A stretch of 64,000 nt of DNA from Nymphaea colorata (Eukaryota > Streptophyta > Magnoliopsida > Nymphaeales > Nymphaeaceae). The notes under the pieces were generated by a model that saw only the letters and a program-made list of their open reading frames with translations, did not search any database and was not told where the DNA came from. The stretch lies in assembly GCF_008831285.2 (NCBI RefSeq), contig NC_045141.1, positions 12,820,106 through 12,884,105 on the forward strand. The letters run 5' to 3'. Position numbers and translations under genes: made by a program. This document shows positions 1 through 12,272 of the stretch, piece after piece (the stretch's first letter is position 1; each line of letters begins with the position of its first letter).

Positions 1-539
1 TTGGCAGCTAATGCAGCCCAAAGCCCTTAGACATCCTCCTGCTCACTGAGATGCATGATGACCCACACACTGGCTCAGAAAGAAGGGGAGGCTGTTTTGG
101 GATTGGATTGTTGTTTATATATCCTTCAACTTTGTGTCATTCATTCTCGTGTTCGAGCTCATTCTCTTTTTCTAGGAAAATGTTTTCCCAGTTCTCATTC
201 AATTTACATGTGAAAAAGTAGATAGCAAGGATGACTCCCCATGTTCATGTCCTTCGTACTTCCCTTTGCATGCAGGTTGAAGTGATACTCGGGAAAGCAA
301 ACATTGGTTGAAATCCGAAGATGGTGGTCGCAAAGACCATGATGAAGACAGAAGAGGGGAGCTGGATAATACACCAACGGGATAATTCATATAGACATAT
401 GTGACTTTTTGTCTTCGGAAATTTCACAAAAAGGTTCTGAGTCAATCACATTTTGATGATCTGCAGTCTGAGATCATTTGATGCAAGCCATCAATTGAAT
501 TACCTGGCGGAATATGAAGAGCAAAGATCTAAAAAGGAT
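1..539. other. Unassigned AT-rich sequence
   Basis: No reading frame here has family resemblance, and no repeat structure stands out. The window opens in the middle of unrelated sequence, so the tail of a gene to the left cannot be excluded. Confidence 0.3.
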
Positions 540-1340
540 TGCGGTCCTTGCATGGAAGGTCAGGCTCGGGTAAGCGAGGGAGGGGAGCAACGGCTCGTTA
601 TCCTTCCACTGCCGAGAGAGGGAGGTGCTCGCTGCTCTGTGAAGCCAGCCTCACGCGGTTCCCTCCACCCTAGAGCACAGCCCGCCCAGCCCTTCGGCCG
701 GACGCGCAGCGCCAAACTCCCGGCTTGGATCAGGGCGAGCCGATCGATGCTCCTCTTCCCTCACCGATCCATGTCCAACATGCGGTTCCACAACCCCCTT
801 GCGCCCTCGCTCGAGTTACAAGCTTCCGCGACGGAGCTCGGCGATCGAGGTAACTTGAGCTCTGATTTTATGTAATAGATTTTTTCGGAAAACTTTCGAT
901 ACAGGACTAAATGTGCCGTTCATGTTCCGCCATTGAAACTGCTATTGACTCTGTTTCTCCCTCGTCTTGCCCCACGGCTGAGTATCACCGACTCCAACGG
1001 CTTATCTAGGCTTAGTCTGTGACTCGATGCCGGAGAAGTTGTTCACGACGGGAAAGGTATGAACAGTGATCCAGGAAAATGTGAACTGGCAGCCATGGAC
1101 GACTCCAAGGTTTGTGCATTTTATTCTTCCTGTGTAGTAGAGGAGGAAGACGGCATCACCTTGATGAAACACCAAACTCAGCAAAGAAACCAACAGTATT
1201 GGTTCCTCGCCGGAGTGCAAAGTCCTTGTCATCAAAATTTATTCAAATCGGCCAGGTTGAATCTATTGGTAGAAAACTAAATAGCGTGCCACTCAATTGG
1301 TTCAGTGACTCTGTGTGTCTACTTCCTTCCCTGTAGGACA
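540..1340 (+). other. GC-rich island, possible unrecognised gene fragment
   Basis: Bases 540-860 are much richer in G+C than their surroundings. A plus-strand frame from the ATG at 747 runs to a donor-like CGAG|GTAACT at about 850. Further donor-like sites follow at about 1057 (GGGAAAG|GTATGA) and 1109 (CCAAG|GTTTGT). A Ser/Lys/Arg-rich frame at 1143-1268 ends at another GTAGAA donor. I recognise no protein family, and the exons do not join into one convincing product. It may be a decayed gene or a real but unfamiliar one. Confidence 0.2.
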
Positions 1341-3362
1341 AGCGGTGCTACGTCCATTGAGGGCAAACATTATATTCTTAGAACAAGTTTTCTTGGAATT
1401 ATATGTTCTAAGAATACTGTCTTCTTATCCTAAGGACAAAATCCTGTTTACGTCCAGGGTCTGATTGTAGGATTCAAAAACAACATCCAAAAACCATACT
1501 TGAAATATGTATTCTAGAAACATTTGTATTTAAAAAAGCAAAGAGTGATTGTTTTCTTCTTTTAAGTACCCTCTTAAGCAAACAAATGCATAAGTTAAAG
1601 AAACGTTGTCAACTTCACGCCTGTTGGAACCCCATAAGACAAATTTTTGGGAGTGAAGAGTCGCAAAAGTATGCCAAAGACGCTTAAACCACTTGAAAGG
1701 AGCTTGGAGGGGAGCTTTGCACGCAAAGACACTTAAAAGGGGATAATTTTGTAATTAAAAAAAAAACATGTCCTTTGTAGTCATTTTACTTTTTTTATTT
1801 TTATTTTTATCTTACCAAAACTTATCTTTTTTTATGTTAGTGCATGAAATTTCATGCACCAGTATGGCGCATATAACCAGCTTTGAAGTATCATGCTCCG
1901 AGCGTATCTACACCATGCAAAAAGGACCTGCACGTAAGCCTAGAACGAAAAGGCACTTAACCACTTTACAAGAAGAGTTCAGGAAAGCTTAGGATGCATT
2001 GTGGATTTAGTGATGGAAGGGTTCTTTACTAAGTTTTTTCTTTTTTCTTTTTGGGTGAGTGGTTCATCTCTACTGCAAAGAGAGGCAACTGGACCCTGCT
2101 CTATCCATCACCCTCAGGGTTCACGAAGCTTGTGTCAGAACCAATTACGGTCTAAAGGATGAGCGCGCTGTATCGTGATAGCAATCATGGATTTGAAATG
2201 CCTCTAAGTTGACCACCTTGCAGCCTTCTACGGTACAACGCCTCGGATTGGGTTCTTTGCTAAGTCATTATGGATATTTAAGTAAGGTGTTTGTATCCGC
2301 TCAACTTACCAACATGGCGAAAGGTTTATGGGACATGTTTTTTTTATTATTGTTAGAACAACCCAAATATTTACTTTTGCATGATTCAGCTTGTCTCCAA
2401 TCCAGTTTTAATTCTTTACGTAAGAATTATTATTCATTAACATAATGTTAATAAATTGTGACTCTAGCTTTTCTTTGACATTTGGAGACATCAAATATAA
2501 GCCGTCTGATTCCAGATAATAGGATATCAAACGTGTCCCCTTTCTCTCCCCATCAACTCAGCTGTTGGGATTCCCCTTGCAAGAAGTGGAGGGGCAGAGA
2601 GAGAGAGAGAGAGGAGTTTAGAGGGAGAGGGAGGCAGGGGAGATCTGGGTCGTCAAATTTAAAATATTTTTTTTTTTTTAATATCAAGAATTTGAGTTGT
2701 CTCTTCTCAAATCTCACGTATGTCCTTCGTTTATTATCTTTGCCAGACGCACAAAAAGTTACTGTTCTCAGAAAATACATATCTTGTATATGTTGTATAG
2801 TTATTTTTAGAAGCTGGAACCGAAAAAAGCTACATTTCTTACTTTATTTAGAATGAAAATTGTTAAAATAGTATATTCCAGTAAACTTCTAAAACTTAAA
2901 TTTTTTTAATTTTCATTTTGAGAAGAAAATAGCCAAATCATAGATTAACTTCTGGAAAAATCTTGATAAGTATACATTTAGTATATAAAAACGTTACAAA
3001 AACAGTGATACATCCAACTGCACAAGGTAGACAAAATAATTTTTTAGCGATGCCTTTAGTTTTGTAAAAACTTGTATTCATGTATAGTATTTATTTATGA
3101 ATCTTTTATCGCAATTATTGATAACTTAGAAAGGTACCTTTCTAAGTAGCTCCCATGGGAATCCCGCCTTCAGCGCCTAAGTGCTTCTACTTTTCTTTTT
3201 TCTCAAGTCCGTTTTTGAAGTATTTTTACTTTCCTAGTTTATATGTCGCCTTTGTTCTTCTCAAGCTTCCTCCTAAAAAGACTTGGAGGTGCATAACTCC
3301 GGTATCAATAGATTTGAAGAGGAAGAAGGAATAAATTCTACAAGATAAAGAACTTTCGACAA
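1341..3362. other. AT-rich intergenic stretch
   Basis: Low-complexity AT-rich sequence with a short GA-rich purine run at about 2594-2640. No gene, RNA or clear transposon end was recognised. Confidence 0.35.
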
Positions 3363-3756
3363 AAGAGGCATTTGATGAGTCTGGAATTATGGAATTCTAG
3401 AATTAAACTTCTCATTCTTTATGAAATAAGAATTTGCCTTATCAAAACAAAGAAATTGGATTCTGGAATTATAAGCACATTCTTGAATCAGTTCTGGAAT
3501 TGTGATTGGTAGGACGTGGGACTATGATTTCGGAATTTTATAATTTCTTTCATCTCTCTTTAGGGCAGCATCAGATCCACAATTTTAATTAATGTTTTAT
3601 CAAACACATTATTTTCAATTCTGGAATCAAAATACCAAACTATCAAACACAAATGGAAAAACTAGAAATTTCATTCCAATTCTAGTTTGAAGTGGAATTT
3701 CGTTTCTAGAATTTTATTTGTAGAATCAAAATTCAAGACAGTCCAATGCCCCCTTA
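3363..3756. mobile_element. MITE-like element with imperfect TIRs
   Basis: The left end reads AAGAGGCATTTGATGAGTC. The right end, read on the minus strand, is AAGGGGGCATTGGACTGTC; both continue into TTGAATT/TGGAATT-like sequence. The interior is rich in GGAATT and GAATTC words and has no coding capacity. The GGGCATTTGAT end type is common among plant non-autonomous DNA transposons. No clean target duplication could be fixed, so the superfamily is open. Confidence 0.45.
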
Positions 3757-6700
3757 TCAAATCAAACAAAGGGAAAGCAAGAACAATATAGCAACCAAAA
3801 GGATGATCAAAGGAGGCGAAAAAACTCTTCTACCTGTCCTCTTAGATTACCAGGCTATCTATGAATAGACCTCGGGTCCAACTATATTGACCCAAACTTA
3901 CTAGGACTCAAAAAGGTTCAAAGAAACAAGCACATAAAATCCAACAGAAAATCAAAGAAGTCCGGTAGGAGCAGAACTAGAAATTTTTGGTTAAGATCAA
4001 TAGTAATAAAATATTAAATTTTTAATGGGCATCAATACAGAAGGGATAAAATATACGCTAATAGGTCATTTGAAAAAAAAGTAAGACATTGTTACTGTCC
4101 TATGAATTTGTCCCTAAAAAATAGAGCAGACTCAAGGAATACTAGTAACCGTGTTCTATGAGGTTGCATCCTTTTTAGGATGGGTTAAATAACATAATGT
4201 TACTGTTGTCAAACAGCCTCAAGATAACATGAAAATGAACATTTTTTGCGGATTTGTGTAGTCAATTGCCCACATATATGCCTATACCTGTCTCTGCCCC
4301 TGTTTACATCTCCTCGATTTGTAACTGTGTCTGCTTCCTTTGTGCCATTACTTGCATTGGAGTTTTGATGCAAGAACACTCTTAGTTAATGCCTACCAGT
4401 CTACCAACAACATTTTAAGATCAAAGCACATATATGGGTGTCTTTTTTTTTGTTTTAGATGAGCTGATCTCATCTTAGGAATGTTACTGGATCTGTTGTT
4501 TATCAATCTGATTGTGAATCCATTTAGTCAGATCTTATAAAGAATTTTATATCCAATTAGTGATGAGATAAAGGTTTATTTAATATGCAGTTTTGAATTT
4601 GAATTTGATTTGCATATCTAACAAGAGTTCGATAAAGATCTGACCTGATTACAATTATGAAGTTCTTCAATCATTTAGCTTTGAACTTTTGCTTTCTCCA
4701 CCACAGCCACATGCCTGGGAGAGTATTTTCAAATCTTGTTTTTCTATCATATCTCTGCTCTACCTTATTCCAAACTGCCTTTGCCACACTACATTCAGAA
4801 AAGATGTGGGGGATGGGTTTTAATTTATTTTTACAAGTAGCACTTCTATTTGTTAAGCATACTCCCCACTTCTATAGAGGATCCGAAGTAATAATTTTGA
4901 CTTTTAGTACTAAATGCAAACACCATCTGGCTTTTGGGATGCAGACACACTTCCAGATCGTCTTCAATGCTAACGGGATGGACCTCTTTCTCTGTTTTTA
5001 TCATAAATTTCAATCTTTAAGTGTTTCTGATCTAAAATCCTCAAGATTTGAGAACCGTGGATTTAAAATCAAATCCTCCCCTTCCGATCTTAAATCTTTT
5101 TTTTTTTCTTTTTCCAAGTGAAGTGAAGAAGAATTTCAAGTGTGGATTTTACCATGGACCTTTTTATTTAGCGAAAACATGTCACATTAGTTCTGCATCA
5201 GATCCATAGATTTTAAATTTGAAGTAATCAGGCACAAAAGGCATGGGAGAGTGGGCAGGGGCCATGCACACCCTCACCCCTCAATGTTTTTAGAAAGTTA
5301 AATTTTAGTTTAACCTATATTAAACATTTAAAAATTATATTTTGAACATGGTTAAAGTTTTGAAACTATACTTCGGGTCTTGCAATGAAAAATTCCTATC
5401 TCTGCCGTTAAAAGTAATCAGATGCCCGTTAGGTTGAACCAGAACTAACAGTCGATTCTATTGGTATCGACTTTGTATTATGGCCGTCAGAGAGTTCAGA
5501 TTGCCTTTTTTTTTCCTTTTTTTTTTTCTTTTTGCGCGTGAAAGCTGAGATTCATCATAAACTATGTCAATAGAGGGGGACTCCTGGGGTTGAATTTTTT
5601 ATGTTTCTCAATTTTAGAGCTTGCAAGTTCAACCCTCTTGCAAGGTGAAGAGAACTCTCCTATTGATGAATTCATGGTACTTATAAACTATTATTTCATT
5701 GATTAATTTGCTCTTTTCTTTTTCAAGAAAAAAAAAGCTAAGATCCAATTTAAAATTGTTAAATAAATAAAAAAGTATAAGTCTACCCATATTCAGATAG
5801 CGACCGACGTCTTAATGAAGGATCAATAACTTATATATCAAGGATGAATTTCTCAATTTGTATATGGTAAAGAATAGTCAACAATTCATGAAAAGTGTGG
5901 GTGTCAACGGATGATATTCCTGTGGGACAGTGCTTAATCTGGTTCGGAGTTAGATTTCCATTCAGATATAAAGAAATGGAAAAAAAATATCTGAATTTAA
6001 CGTCTAACTGGATTTTGGACATATGTTATAAATAAGATATTTCTTGACCCAAAAAGAAATCTTATATGAACTTCAAGCCCCAATCAAATCCAAGTTCTTG
6101 AATTTGCAGAGAAATTTTGCGGAGAAGATTTAAGAACTAAGAATCTGAATAGTTATTCTTTGAAACGCACTTGTTTGCCTTATTAATAAAAAGTGCATCG
6201 CTCCGTTGAGTGTAGACTAAATCATTTTTATTTAACCCAAGATTAGTTCATGAATGAAAACAAAATAAGCTGTTTCTCACGTTCTTCTTTATTGTTTTGC
6301 AGGTGTGCAATAATTCAATTGCTCTTGTGGAGTCCAGGAGCTGTGGTGAATCAACTGCTCGCCGCAGTAACAAAAGAAAGATAAGGATTAGTTTATTTCT
6401 CTCGTGAAATGGCCAACCAATTATACGTGCGTGGTTTCAAGAGCAAAAGCATAATTCCTTGCCACTCACTCAATCGAAATTCGAAAAGTTGATGGAATCG
6501 TGGAAAATATCTTTTCTTCTTTGGCAGACTCCGGTGGTTGATGATGACCGGAGATCAGACGCACGTCGATAACCGAAGGTGCCGAACTCTTCAGCTTCAG
6601 ACACTCGAAGGTGTTAAATCTAATGGCGGAAAGAGCTAGTCTTGATGAAGAAAGAAAACTAAGGAATCTAAAACAAAAGAAAGAACGGAATCCCCATCTC

Positions 6701-6817
6701 CCTCGATTGCTCTCCACAAAGGACAAGAAAGATGGCCTTTGATCTGTAACACCCATGTCAGAAACGGAGGGTAATCACCAACCCCCTTGCCGGAATCCAT
6801 GAGCCATCAATCGAGAT
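3757..6817. other. AT-rich intergenic stretch
   Basis: About 3 kb with several T-rich runs (4441-4455, 5097-5116, 5504-5533) and only chance reading frames, the longest at 4657-5121. Nothing was recognised as gene, RNA or intact element. Confidence 0.35.
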
Positions 6818-7890
6818 CAGCAGTAAAGGTGAAGACTAATATTTTGCTTGCGTCAAATACACAGGAACATGTACACGAAATTTACAGGGACACAAAGACC
6901 AAAAACTACTTTTGCGGAAGGAGACAAAGTTCGCCGGAAAGACAAACGTCCGAGCTCACAGGGACCAACAGCTAATCTCGACGGCCTTTTGGAACCGCTC
7001 TGCGAGGGCGAGATTCTCGGCGGCGTTGGCCGTGGTCCGGGGCAGCTGGAGAAGGTCTCGGAGCCACTTGCTGGGCGCAAAAGGCGGCTGGTGAGCGGCT
7101 CCGCGGCTGTTGGTGGCAGAGAGGGGCTCCGCCTGGCCGGCGGGGTTCTTCCACTCTCCCCAGAGGTTGGAGATGGAGGGCGTGGTGATCGAGGGAGCCA
7201 TTTCAGCGGAGAAAAGGGCAATGGAAGAAGACAGAGGCACCTTTTTTTTCAGGAGGGAAGCAGAAGGATGTGGCAAAAGGGAAGGGGGAGGCAGCCCTTT
7301 AATGGAGGACAGGCGGAGGGATCTGATCAGCAACCAGCGGCGGCGGTTGCATTGTTTCGGAAAACCATGGGTGGTGGGCCCCGCTGGTCCTGCACCACTG
7401 ACTTTTTAGCTCTTTTTATTTTCATTGGAGAGATGCTCTTCCGTTCACCATTTTATCCGGATAGAAGCTCGTGAAAATGACGCTTAGATTGTGTTCGTTT
7501 TACGGAGATATTTATAGATTGAAGAACGTAATCTTATTCATTTTACTTTAAATTTAAGGTTTTTAATATATAATTGAGATCTTTAGTTTGGTTAATTCTT
7601 GAGAAAATTTTATTTTTTTTAACATGAATTTTTTACATTTTTTAAAAAAGATATTTGGGCTTTCACATTTAAAAGTAATTATAACATATTGAATATACTG
7701 CAGGTGTACGACGTTTGAATTTTTTTTATTACATACACCTCAAGTCAACAAGCTCTCTTCTCAGATTCATGTTTCTCAAGTTTACCATTTTCTAAAATTG
7801 AATGCCATACTTAGGTCTTGCTTTAAAAACGGACCTTCAGATTTGAATATGACTTTTTCCATTCTCGCTTAAGATTGTTGCTGCATCGGA
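6818..7890 (-). repeat. Paralogous block, unit 1 (diverged copy)
   Basis: Similar along its length to 10430-11345 and 39611-40545. Shared sequence includes the GCAGTAAAGG-type left start, the small ORF, and the AT-rich right part with words such as ACTTAGGTCTTGCTTTAAA. More diverged than the other two copies and contains several indels. Confidence 0.6.
6956..7201 (-). CDS. Small GC-rich ORF of unknown function, copy 1 (81 aa)
   Basis: I do not recognise this protein family. The frame starts at ATG 7201 (MAPSITTPSISNLWGEWK...), runs through a Pro/Ala-rich middle and a helical-looking tail (NLALAERFQKAVEIS), and stops at TGA 6956-6958. The same 246-nt frame occurs at 10589-10834 and 39770-40015. 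Against those copies I count by eye about 9 codons with synonymous change and about 8 with amino-acid change, and no indel, which is mild evidence for selection on the protein. The frame is far more GC-rich than the flanks. Upstream in-frame sequence to 7333 is open but has no ATG and is likely 5' UTR. A pseudogene family remains possible; the small gene reading is moderately supported. Confidence 0.45.
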   Translation of the reverse strand: MAPSITTPSISNLWGEWKNPAGQAEPLSATNSRGAAHQPPFAPSKWLRDLLQLPRTTANAAENLALAERFQKAVEISCWSL

Positions 7891-8092
7891 CGAGACTTAC
7901 AAACAGATGTGAATCTAAATTTTATTCTAAAATTAAAATGATAAAAGAGTAGCAAATAAATAAGAACTAGAAGGGACAACAAGATAGGGCGTGTCGCTTG
8001 TGTCCCCTTTGGTGGATACCGTGTCGTAAGTGACTTCAGTCGGCTGGATTCACATGGATGACTTGAAAACCCTTTATTTACGCTTTGTTTGG

Positions 8093-8508
8093 ATGGAGGA
8101 AAAGGAAATAAAAGAACAATCAATTGTCTGTTTCGTTGATTAATTAAGCATAAGTAAAAGCAAATGAAAGTCAAAAAATTGTTTGGTTGTAAAGAAAATG
8201 AAAATAAATGGAAGAAATGGAAATAATGCTTTAATGTAAATCCAATCCCTTCAAAATTGAAGGAATTAAAAAGAAAAAGAAAGGATTGTCAATTTTATAC
8301 TGTATACGCATTTTCTTTCACGCTCTGCATGCATGAACAAGATTTTATTGATTTTTTTCAGGTTCGTCTCCTTTCTTTTCTCTGCCTTTTTGTTTTTTTA
8401 CTACTGTTCTCAATGCCCCCTTCCCCTTCCATTTCTTTTCCTTTCTGTCTCTCTCTCTCTCTTTCTTTTTTCCTTTTCACTCATCTCTTTTCCTCCATCC
8501 AAACAAAG
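8093..8508. mobile_element. MITE with perfect 22-bp terminal inverted repeats
   Basis: The left end starts CTTTGTTTGGATGGAGG at 8093 and the right end at 8487-8508 is its exact reverse complement over 22 bp. The 416-bp body is AT-rich with a pyrimidine tract at 8410-8475 and no coding capacity. This is the hallmark of a non-autonomous DNA transposon. No clear target duplication could be identified. The perfect TIRs suggest a fairly young insertion. Confidence 0.7.
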
Positions 8509-9300
8509 AAATAGAGGAAGGACGGGTGGTGGTGATGCCGGCTTTACAAACGAAACCGACATCTCTTGAAGACTCGTAATCATAAAAAAGGGCTTCCTGT
8601 TGAGGTCTGGCTTTTTATGGTTGTGCCTCAAATTTGAGATTTGAACCGTAGAATTGACCTGATTTCGGATCTCAAACCTGATTTTTTTTTTAAATGCTAA
8701 GAAATAAAAAGTTGAACTTAAGTGGGAATCTTATATAAGAACCTTAAGATGAACCATGAATTTATCATGGATCTTTTGTCATCATATCAGCAAAAAGCAT
8801 ACCATATCAGATTTACATTAAATTCATAAATTTCAAATCCAAAATAATCAAATGCACTCTTTAGGTTGATGTTTAGCCGATGCCTTGCATTTAAGCATGG
8901 GCATCGGGTGATTAAATTAAAAAATATATAATATAATATATAAATACAATTAATAGTAATAACATATTATAATTATATATAAAAATCAATAAAATATGTA
9001 TTAAAAAAATCTTATCAAGTTGAACCTGGTCCACCCGGGTCGGCCTGATAACTTCTCCTTTTTGTTAGGTCTAAGCCCAGGTCCATGTCGGGCCGAGTAT
9101 CGAGTACCCATTGAATACCTGACCCGACAAACAACCTTAATTGCCCGACAAACAACCTTAATTGCGCTTAAGAAATGTCAAATGCTGCTTTCACCTCTCT
9201 GAATTTGGAGAATAGCATATTACCCAATCTCTACAAAAGAACTGACGCAAATTAAATTAGCTGTGAGGGAAGAAATCAAATACAATGAGCACTGCCCTTC
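8509..9300. repeat. AT-rich stretch with CCGGGTC/CCCGAC-rich repeat remnant
   Basis: Bases 8885-9150 begin with GGGCATCGGGTG, cross an AT-rich core, and end with repeated ACCCGAC and CGGGTCGGCC words. The same arrangement recurs at 45297-45615. It looks like a low-complexity-ended non-autonomous element. No gene recognised. Confidence 0.35.
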
Positions 9301-10240
9301 CCATGTAATCACCAGAAATTATATACGTGCAATTACTTATTTCTTTTTGGGTAACCCAAAGTTTACAAATATGAAAAAACAAGAGCATTTATTTGAATGG
9401 GCATCCTTGTGATTGGCAGCCTGGCATGGGCCCTTTCACATTTTTGAAAAAAAAAAGTTTTATTTTTTATCAAATGTTAAATTGATAATCAGAATAAGAA
9501 AAGTCAAAAAATTAGGATACATTCTCGAAAAATAAAACTTCTATCGAAGAGAAGCCAATAAAACAAAATTCTTATAGAATCAAGAACGAAGTTTTCATTC
9601 TGCCAGATCATGAATTTCCCCCCTTTTCCTTACCAATGCATGGCAAGGCTTTTGGAAAAAACTTTGATGAAAAGAAAGAAGAAGGTGTTAAGAGACCTTC
9701 CTCACCAAAATTTTAAATATATTGTTTGCTTGTATACAAATTTTAAAAGTACTACCTGCACCCTACGATTTTTATTTTTGGCCCGAATGTAAATTTGTAC
9801 ATGAATGCTATCAAAAGCTGGATGCATTTATGGACAGTGGATGTGGAAGTGCCCTCAGCATAGAGGGAACCAAAACATTTGTGGGACCTGTGTTTCTCAC
9901 TTTATGCCAACGAACGTCCAACGTCATCCCTTCATGCACTGGATAGACATTGATCCTAGCTCCTTCATGCACTCGATAGACATTGATCCTCGCTGAGGGA
10001 CGTGGCCCTTGATATTTTCGGACGCTGATAGATAAGTTTACCACACTTGAGAAAAAAAGTATACCCATGTCCATAGATATATCATTTTTCCATTTTCCAC
10101 TTAGAGATCTCATTGAGGAGTGCCTTTTATATATGGACGTTCACACGTAGAGTAGTTTTGGTAGAGTAATGCCAAGGAAGCTTGGAAAAGAAGAAAAAGA
10201 GACTTGGGGTGTACTCAAAGTAATTTAAAACACCAAACCC
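9300..10240. repeat. Downstream tail of paralogous unit 1
   Basis: Matches, with divergence, the tail of unit 2: CCAAAGTTTACAAATATG at 9357 resembles 41081, and GATAGATAAGTTTACCACAC near 10027 resembles 11979. Unit 1 (6818-10240) and unit 2 (10430-12272) therefore look like an old tandem duplication, unit 1 being interrupted around 7890-9300. A short tandem pair (TAGACATTGATCCT) lies at 9946-9990. Confidence 0.45.
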
Positions 10241-12272
10241 TAGATGGAATCCAGGATGTCTGAATGTCCGACGGGAGCCATGTATCTCTTCAGATTTTTA
10301 GAATACAAGAACTTATAACTTTCAAATTTAAAATTTTTCCTATATAGAAATTTCAAACAAATTTTTATGAGTTCCTTTCCACGAAGTTTGAAAATATTAT
10401 TCGGCCCTTTAACAAAATTTGTAGTTCCGCAGCAGTAAAGGAGAAAGGTGAAGACTAATATATTGCTTTTGCGTCAAGTAAATACACAGCAACATGTACA
10501 TGGACACACGTACCAAAAAGGAGAAGAATAAATTACAGTCCTTTTTGCGAGGGGAGACGAAGTTCGCCGGAAAGACAAACGTTCGAGATCAGAGGGACCA
10601 ACAGCTAATCTCGACGGCCTTTTGGAACCGCTCTGCGAGGGCGAGAGCCTCGGCGGCGTTGGCCGTGGTCCGGGGCAGATCAAGGAGGTCTCGGAGCCAC
10701 TTGCTGGGAGCGAAAGGCGGCTGCTGAGAGGCTTCGCGGTTGTTGGTGGCGGAGAGAGGCTCCGCCTGGCCGGCGGGTTTCTTCCACTCGCCCCAGAGGT
10801 TAGAGATGGAGGGCGTGGTGATCGAGGGAGACATTTCAGCGGAGGAAATGAAGATGGAAGAAGACAGAGACACCTTTTTTTTCAGGAGGGAAGCAGAAGG
10901 ATGTGGCAAGAGGGAAGGGGGAGGCCGCCCTTTAATGGAGGAGCGGCGGAGGGATCTGATCAGCAACCAGCGGCGGGTCCGTTGTTTCGGAAAAAAAACC
11001 ATGGGTGGTGGGTCCCGCGGGTCCCTGCCGTTTACTTTCCCGTTTGTATTATCCAGATGAAGTCGGAGACGAGGCCCCTGATTACTATGACATCTTGTCT
11101 CCTGAAATTTTTAGAATTTTGCCTTTTAATATCGGTTTTTTTTTCTTTCTTAAAAGATACTTGAGCTTTTCACATTAAAACGTGATTGTTACATATTTAA
11201 TATGCTGCAGCTCATCTCAAGTTTATATTAATTTTCCATTCCAGGAAGGCTATATGTATTTTTAAAAGTATAAACTAGGACTTGCTTTAAAGTCAGACTT
11301 TTAAATATAAATATGAATTTTTTGCTCTTGTTTAAGATATTGTCACAAATATTTTAACGGCGAGATTTGTCTGGAGGAAGATTTCGAGAAAAGCTCGAAA
11401 ATTTTTAAAAAATAAAAAATAGGTATAAATCAAATAAACGAAAAATAGTAAGAAAATATAAATAAAACTATAAAAAAGTGATAAAAGGAATGTTTTGATG
11501 ATAATAAAAATGATGAAAATAATTGACTTTAAGTTTACATTTGAATCCATGTTAATATTAATGCTAAACATAGAAACATGAAAAATCGTAAAAAATCAAG
11601 AAAAAACGAAATAATAACACAATAAATATTTTTCCCTGTTTTCAAAATATCGTTATTTTTTCTCCTTTTTTTGTTTTTCTTATTTTTGGGGTTAATATCG
11701 TGACATTTTCAAAAATATTGTCCGTGACACTGGTTTAAGATTACTGCAATTGCTTAAATTTAAACAACCTTTTTCATCCAAACATAATCGTAATCATAAA
11801 TAGGCGTTTGTTCTTTTCTTGTTTTTGTTTTTTACAGTCGCCGTACATAATAGAATACAAATGTAATTACTTATGTTTTTTATAGCCCAAAATTTCTAGT
11901 GGCAGTTTGGGAGAAACGAAACCACTTCCCTTTCACGGTGCTTTGTATTCTATGGACTTTGATATTTTTTTTGTAACGATAGATAAGTTTACCACGCTTT
12001 AAAGAGGTGCACCTTTTCATATAAGGTTGTTCATATATTCTGATTTTAAATTTGAATGAAGAAAAGTCTCTCATTACAATAAAAGCGACGAAAATTGTTT
12101 TTGGGAGTGCTACCAAGAAATTTCGAGAAGAAGGAGAGACTTGTGGGGTGTTGGATGAAACTCAACACTTGCTAAAAGCTTGGAGAAAAAGAAAGAGAGA
12201 CTTGGGGGGCACTCAAAGAATCTGAACACTTCTTCGTATCGTATCAGCAGATTCGCCACTTTGTCTATGTGA
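9797..12272. repeat. Dispersed segmental duplication, copy A
   Basis: Paired with 38978-41571. From 9801 to 11056 the two copies differ at only two bases that I could find (9826 and about 10539), at a constant offset of 29181. From 11057 rightward they diverge strongly with many substitutions and indels, yet remain alignable to CTATGTGA at the right edge. Confidence 0.85.
10589..10834 (-). CDS. Small GC-rich ORF of unknown function, copy 2 (81 aa)
   Basis: Starts at ATG 10834 (MSPSITTPSISNLWGEWKK...) and stops at TGA 10589-10591. Same length as copy 1, with changes such as Asn19Lys, His37Gln and Gln52Asp and no frame disruption. An in-frame ATG upstream at 11002 would add 55 basic, Ser-rich residues. 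That extension depends on an 8-T run that is 4 T in copy 1, so the inner ATG is preferred. A TATA-like GGATAATACAAA (minus strand) lies at about 11040-11052. The function is unknown and I see no signal peptide or membrane segment in the 81-aa form. Confidence 0.45.
   Translation of the reverse strand: MSPSITTPSISNLWGEWKKPAGQAEPLSATNNREASQQPPFAPSKWLRDLLDLPRTTANAAEALALAERFQKAVEISCWSL

Noticed and set aside
4657..5121. 154-codon plus-strand reading frame
   Set aside because: Phe/Leu/Ser-rich with long T runs at its end, no recognisable domain, no splice context; best explained by AT-rich composition.
9811..10113. 100-codon minus-strand frame with a repeated ARINVY(R/P)VHEG unit, also at 38992-39294
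   Set aside because: Preserved in both places only because the whole block is a near-identical duplication. The peptide repeat comes from a short DNA tandem repeat, and unit 2's diverged tail does not keep the frame.
10622..11164. 180-codon plus-strand frame, and its longer counterpart at 39803-40465
   Set aside because: Antisense shadow of the GC-rich small ORF; its 3' part differs between copies after the identity step, unlike the minus-strand frame.
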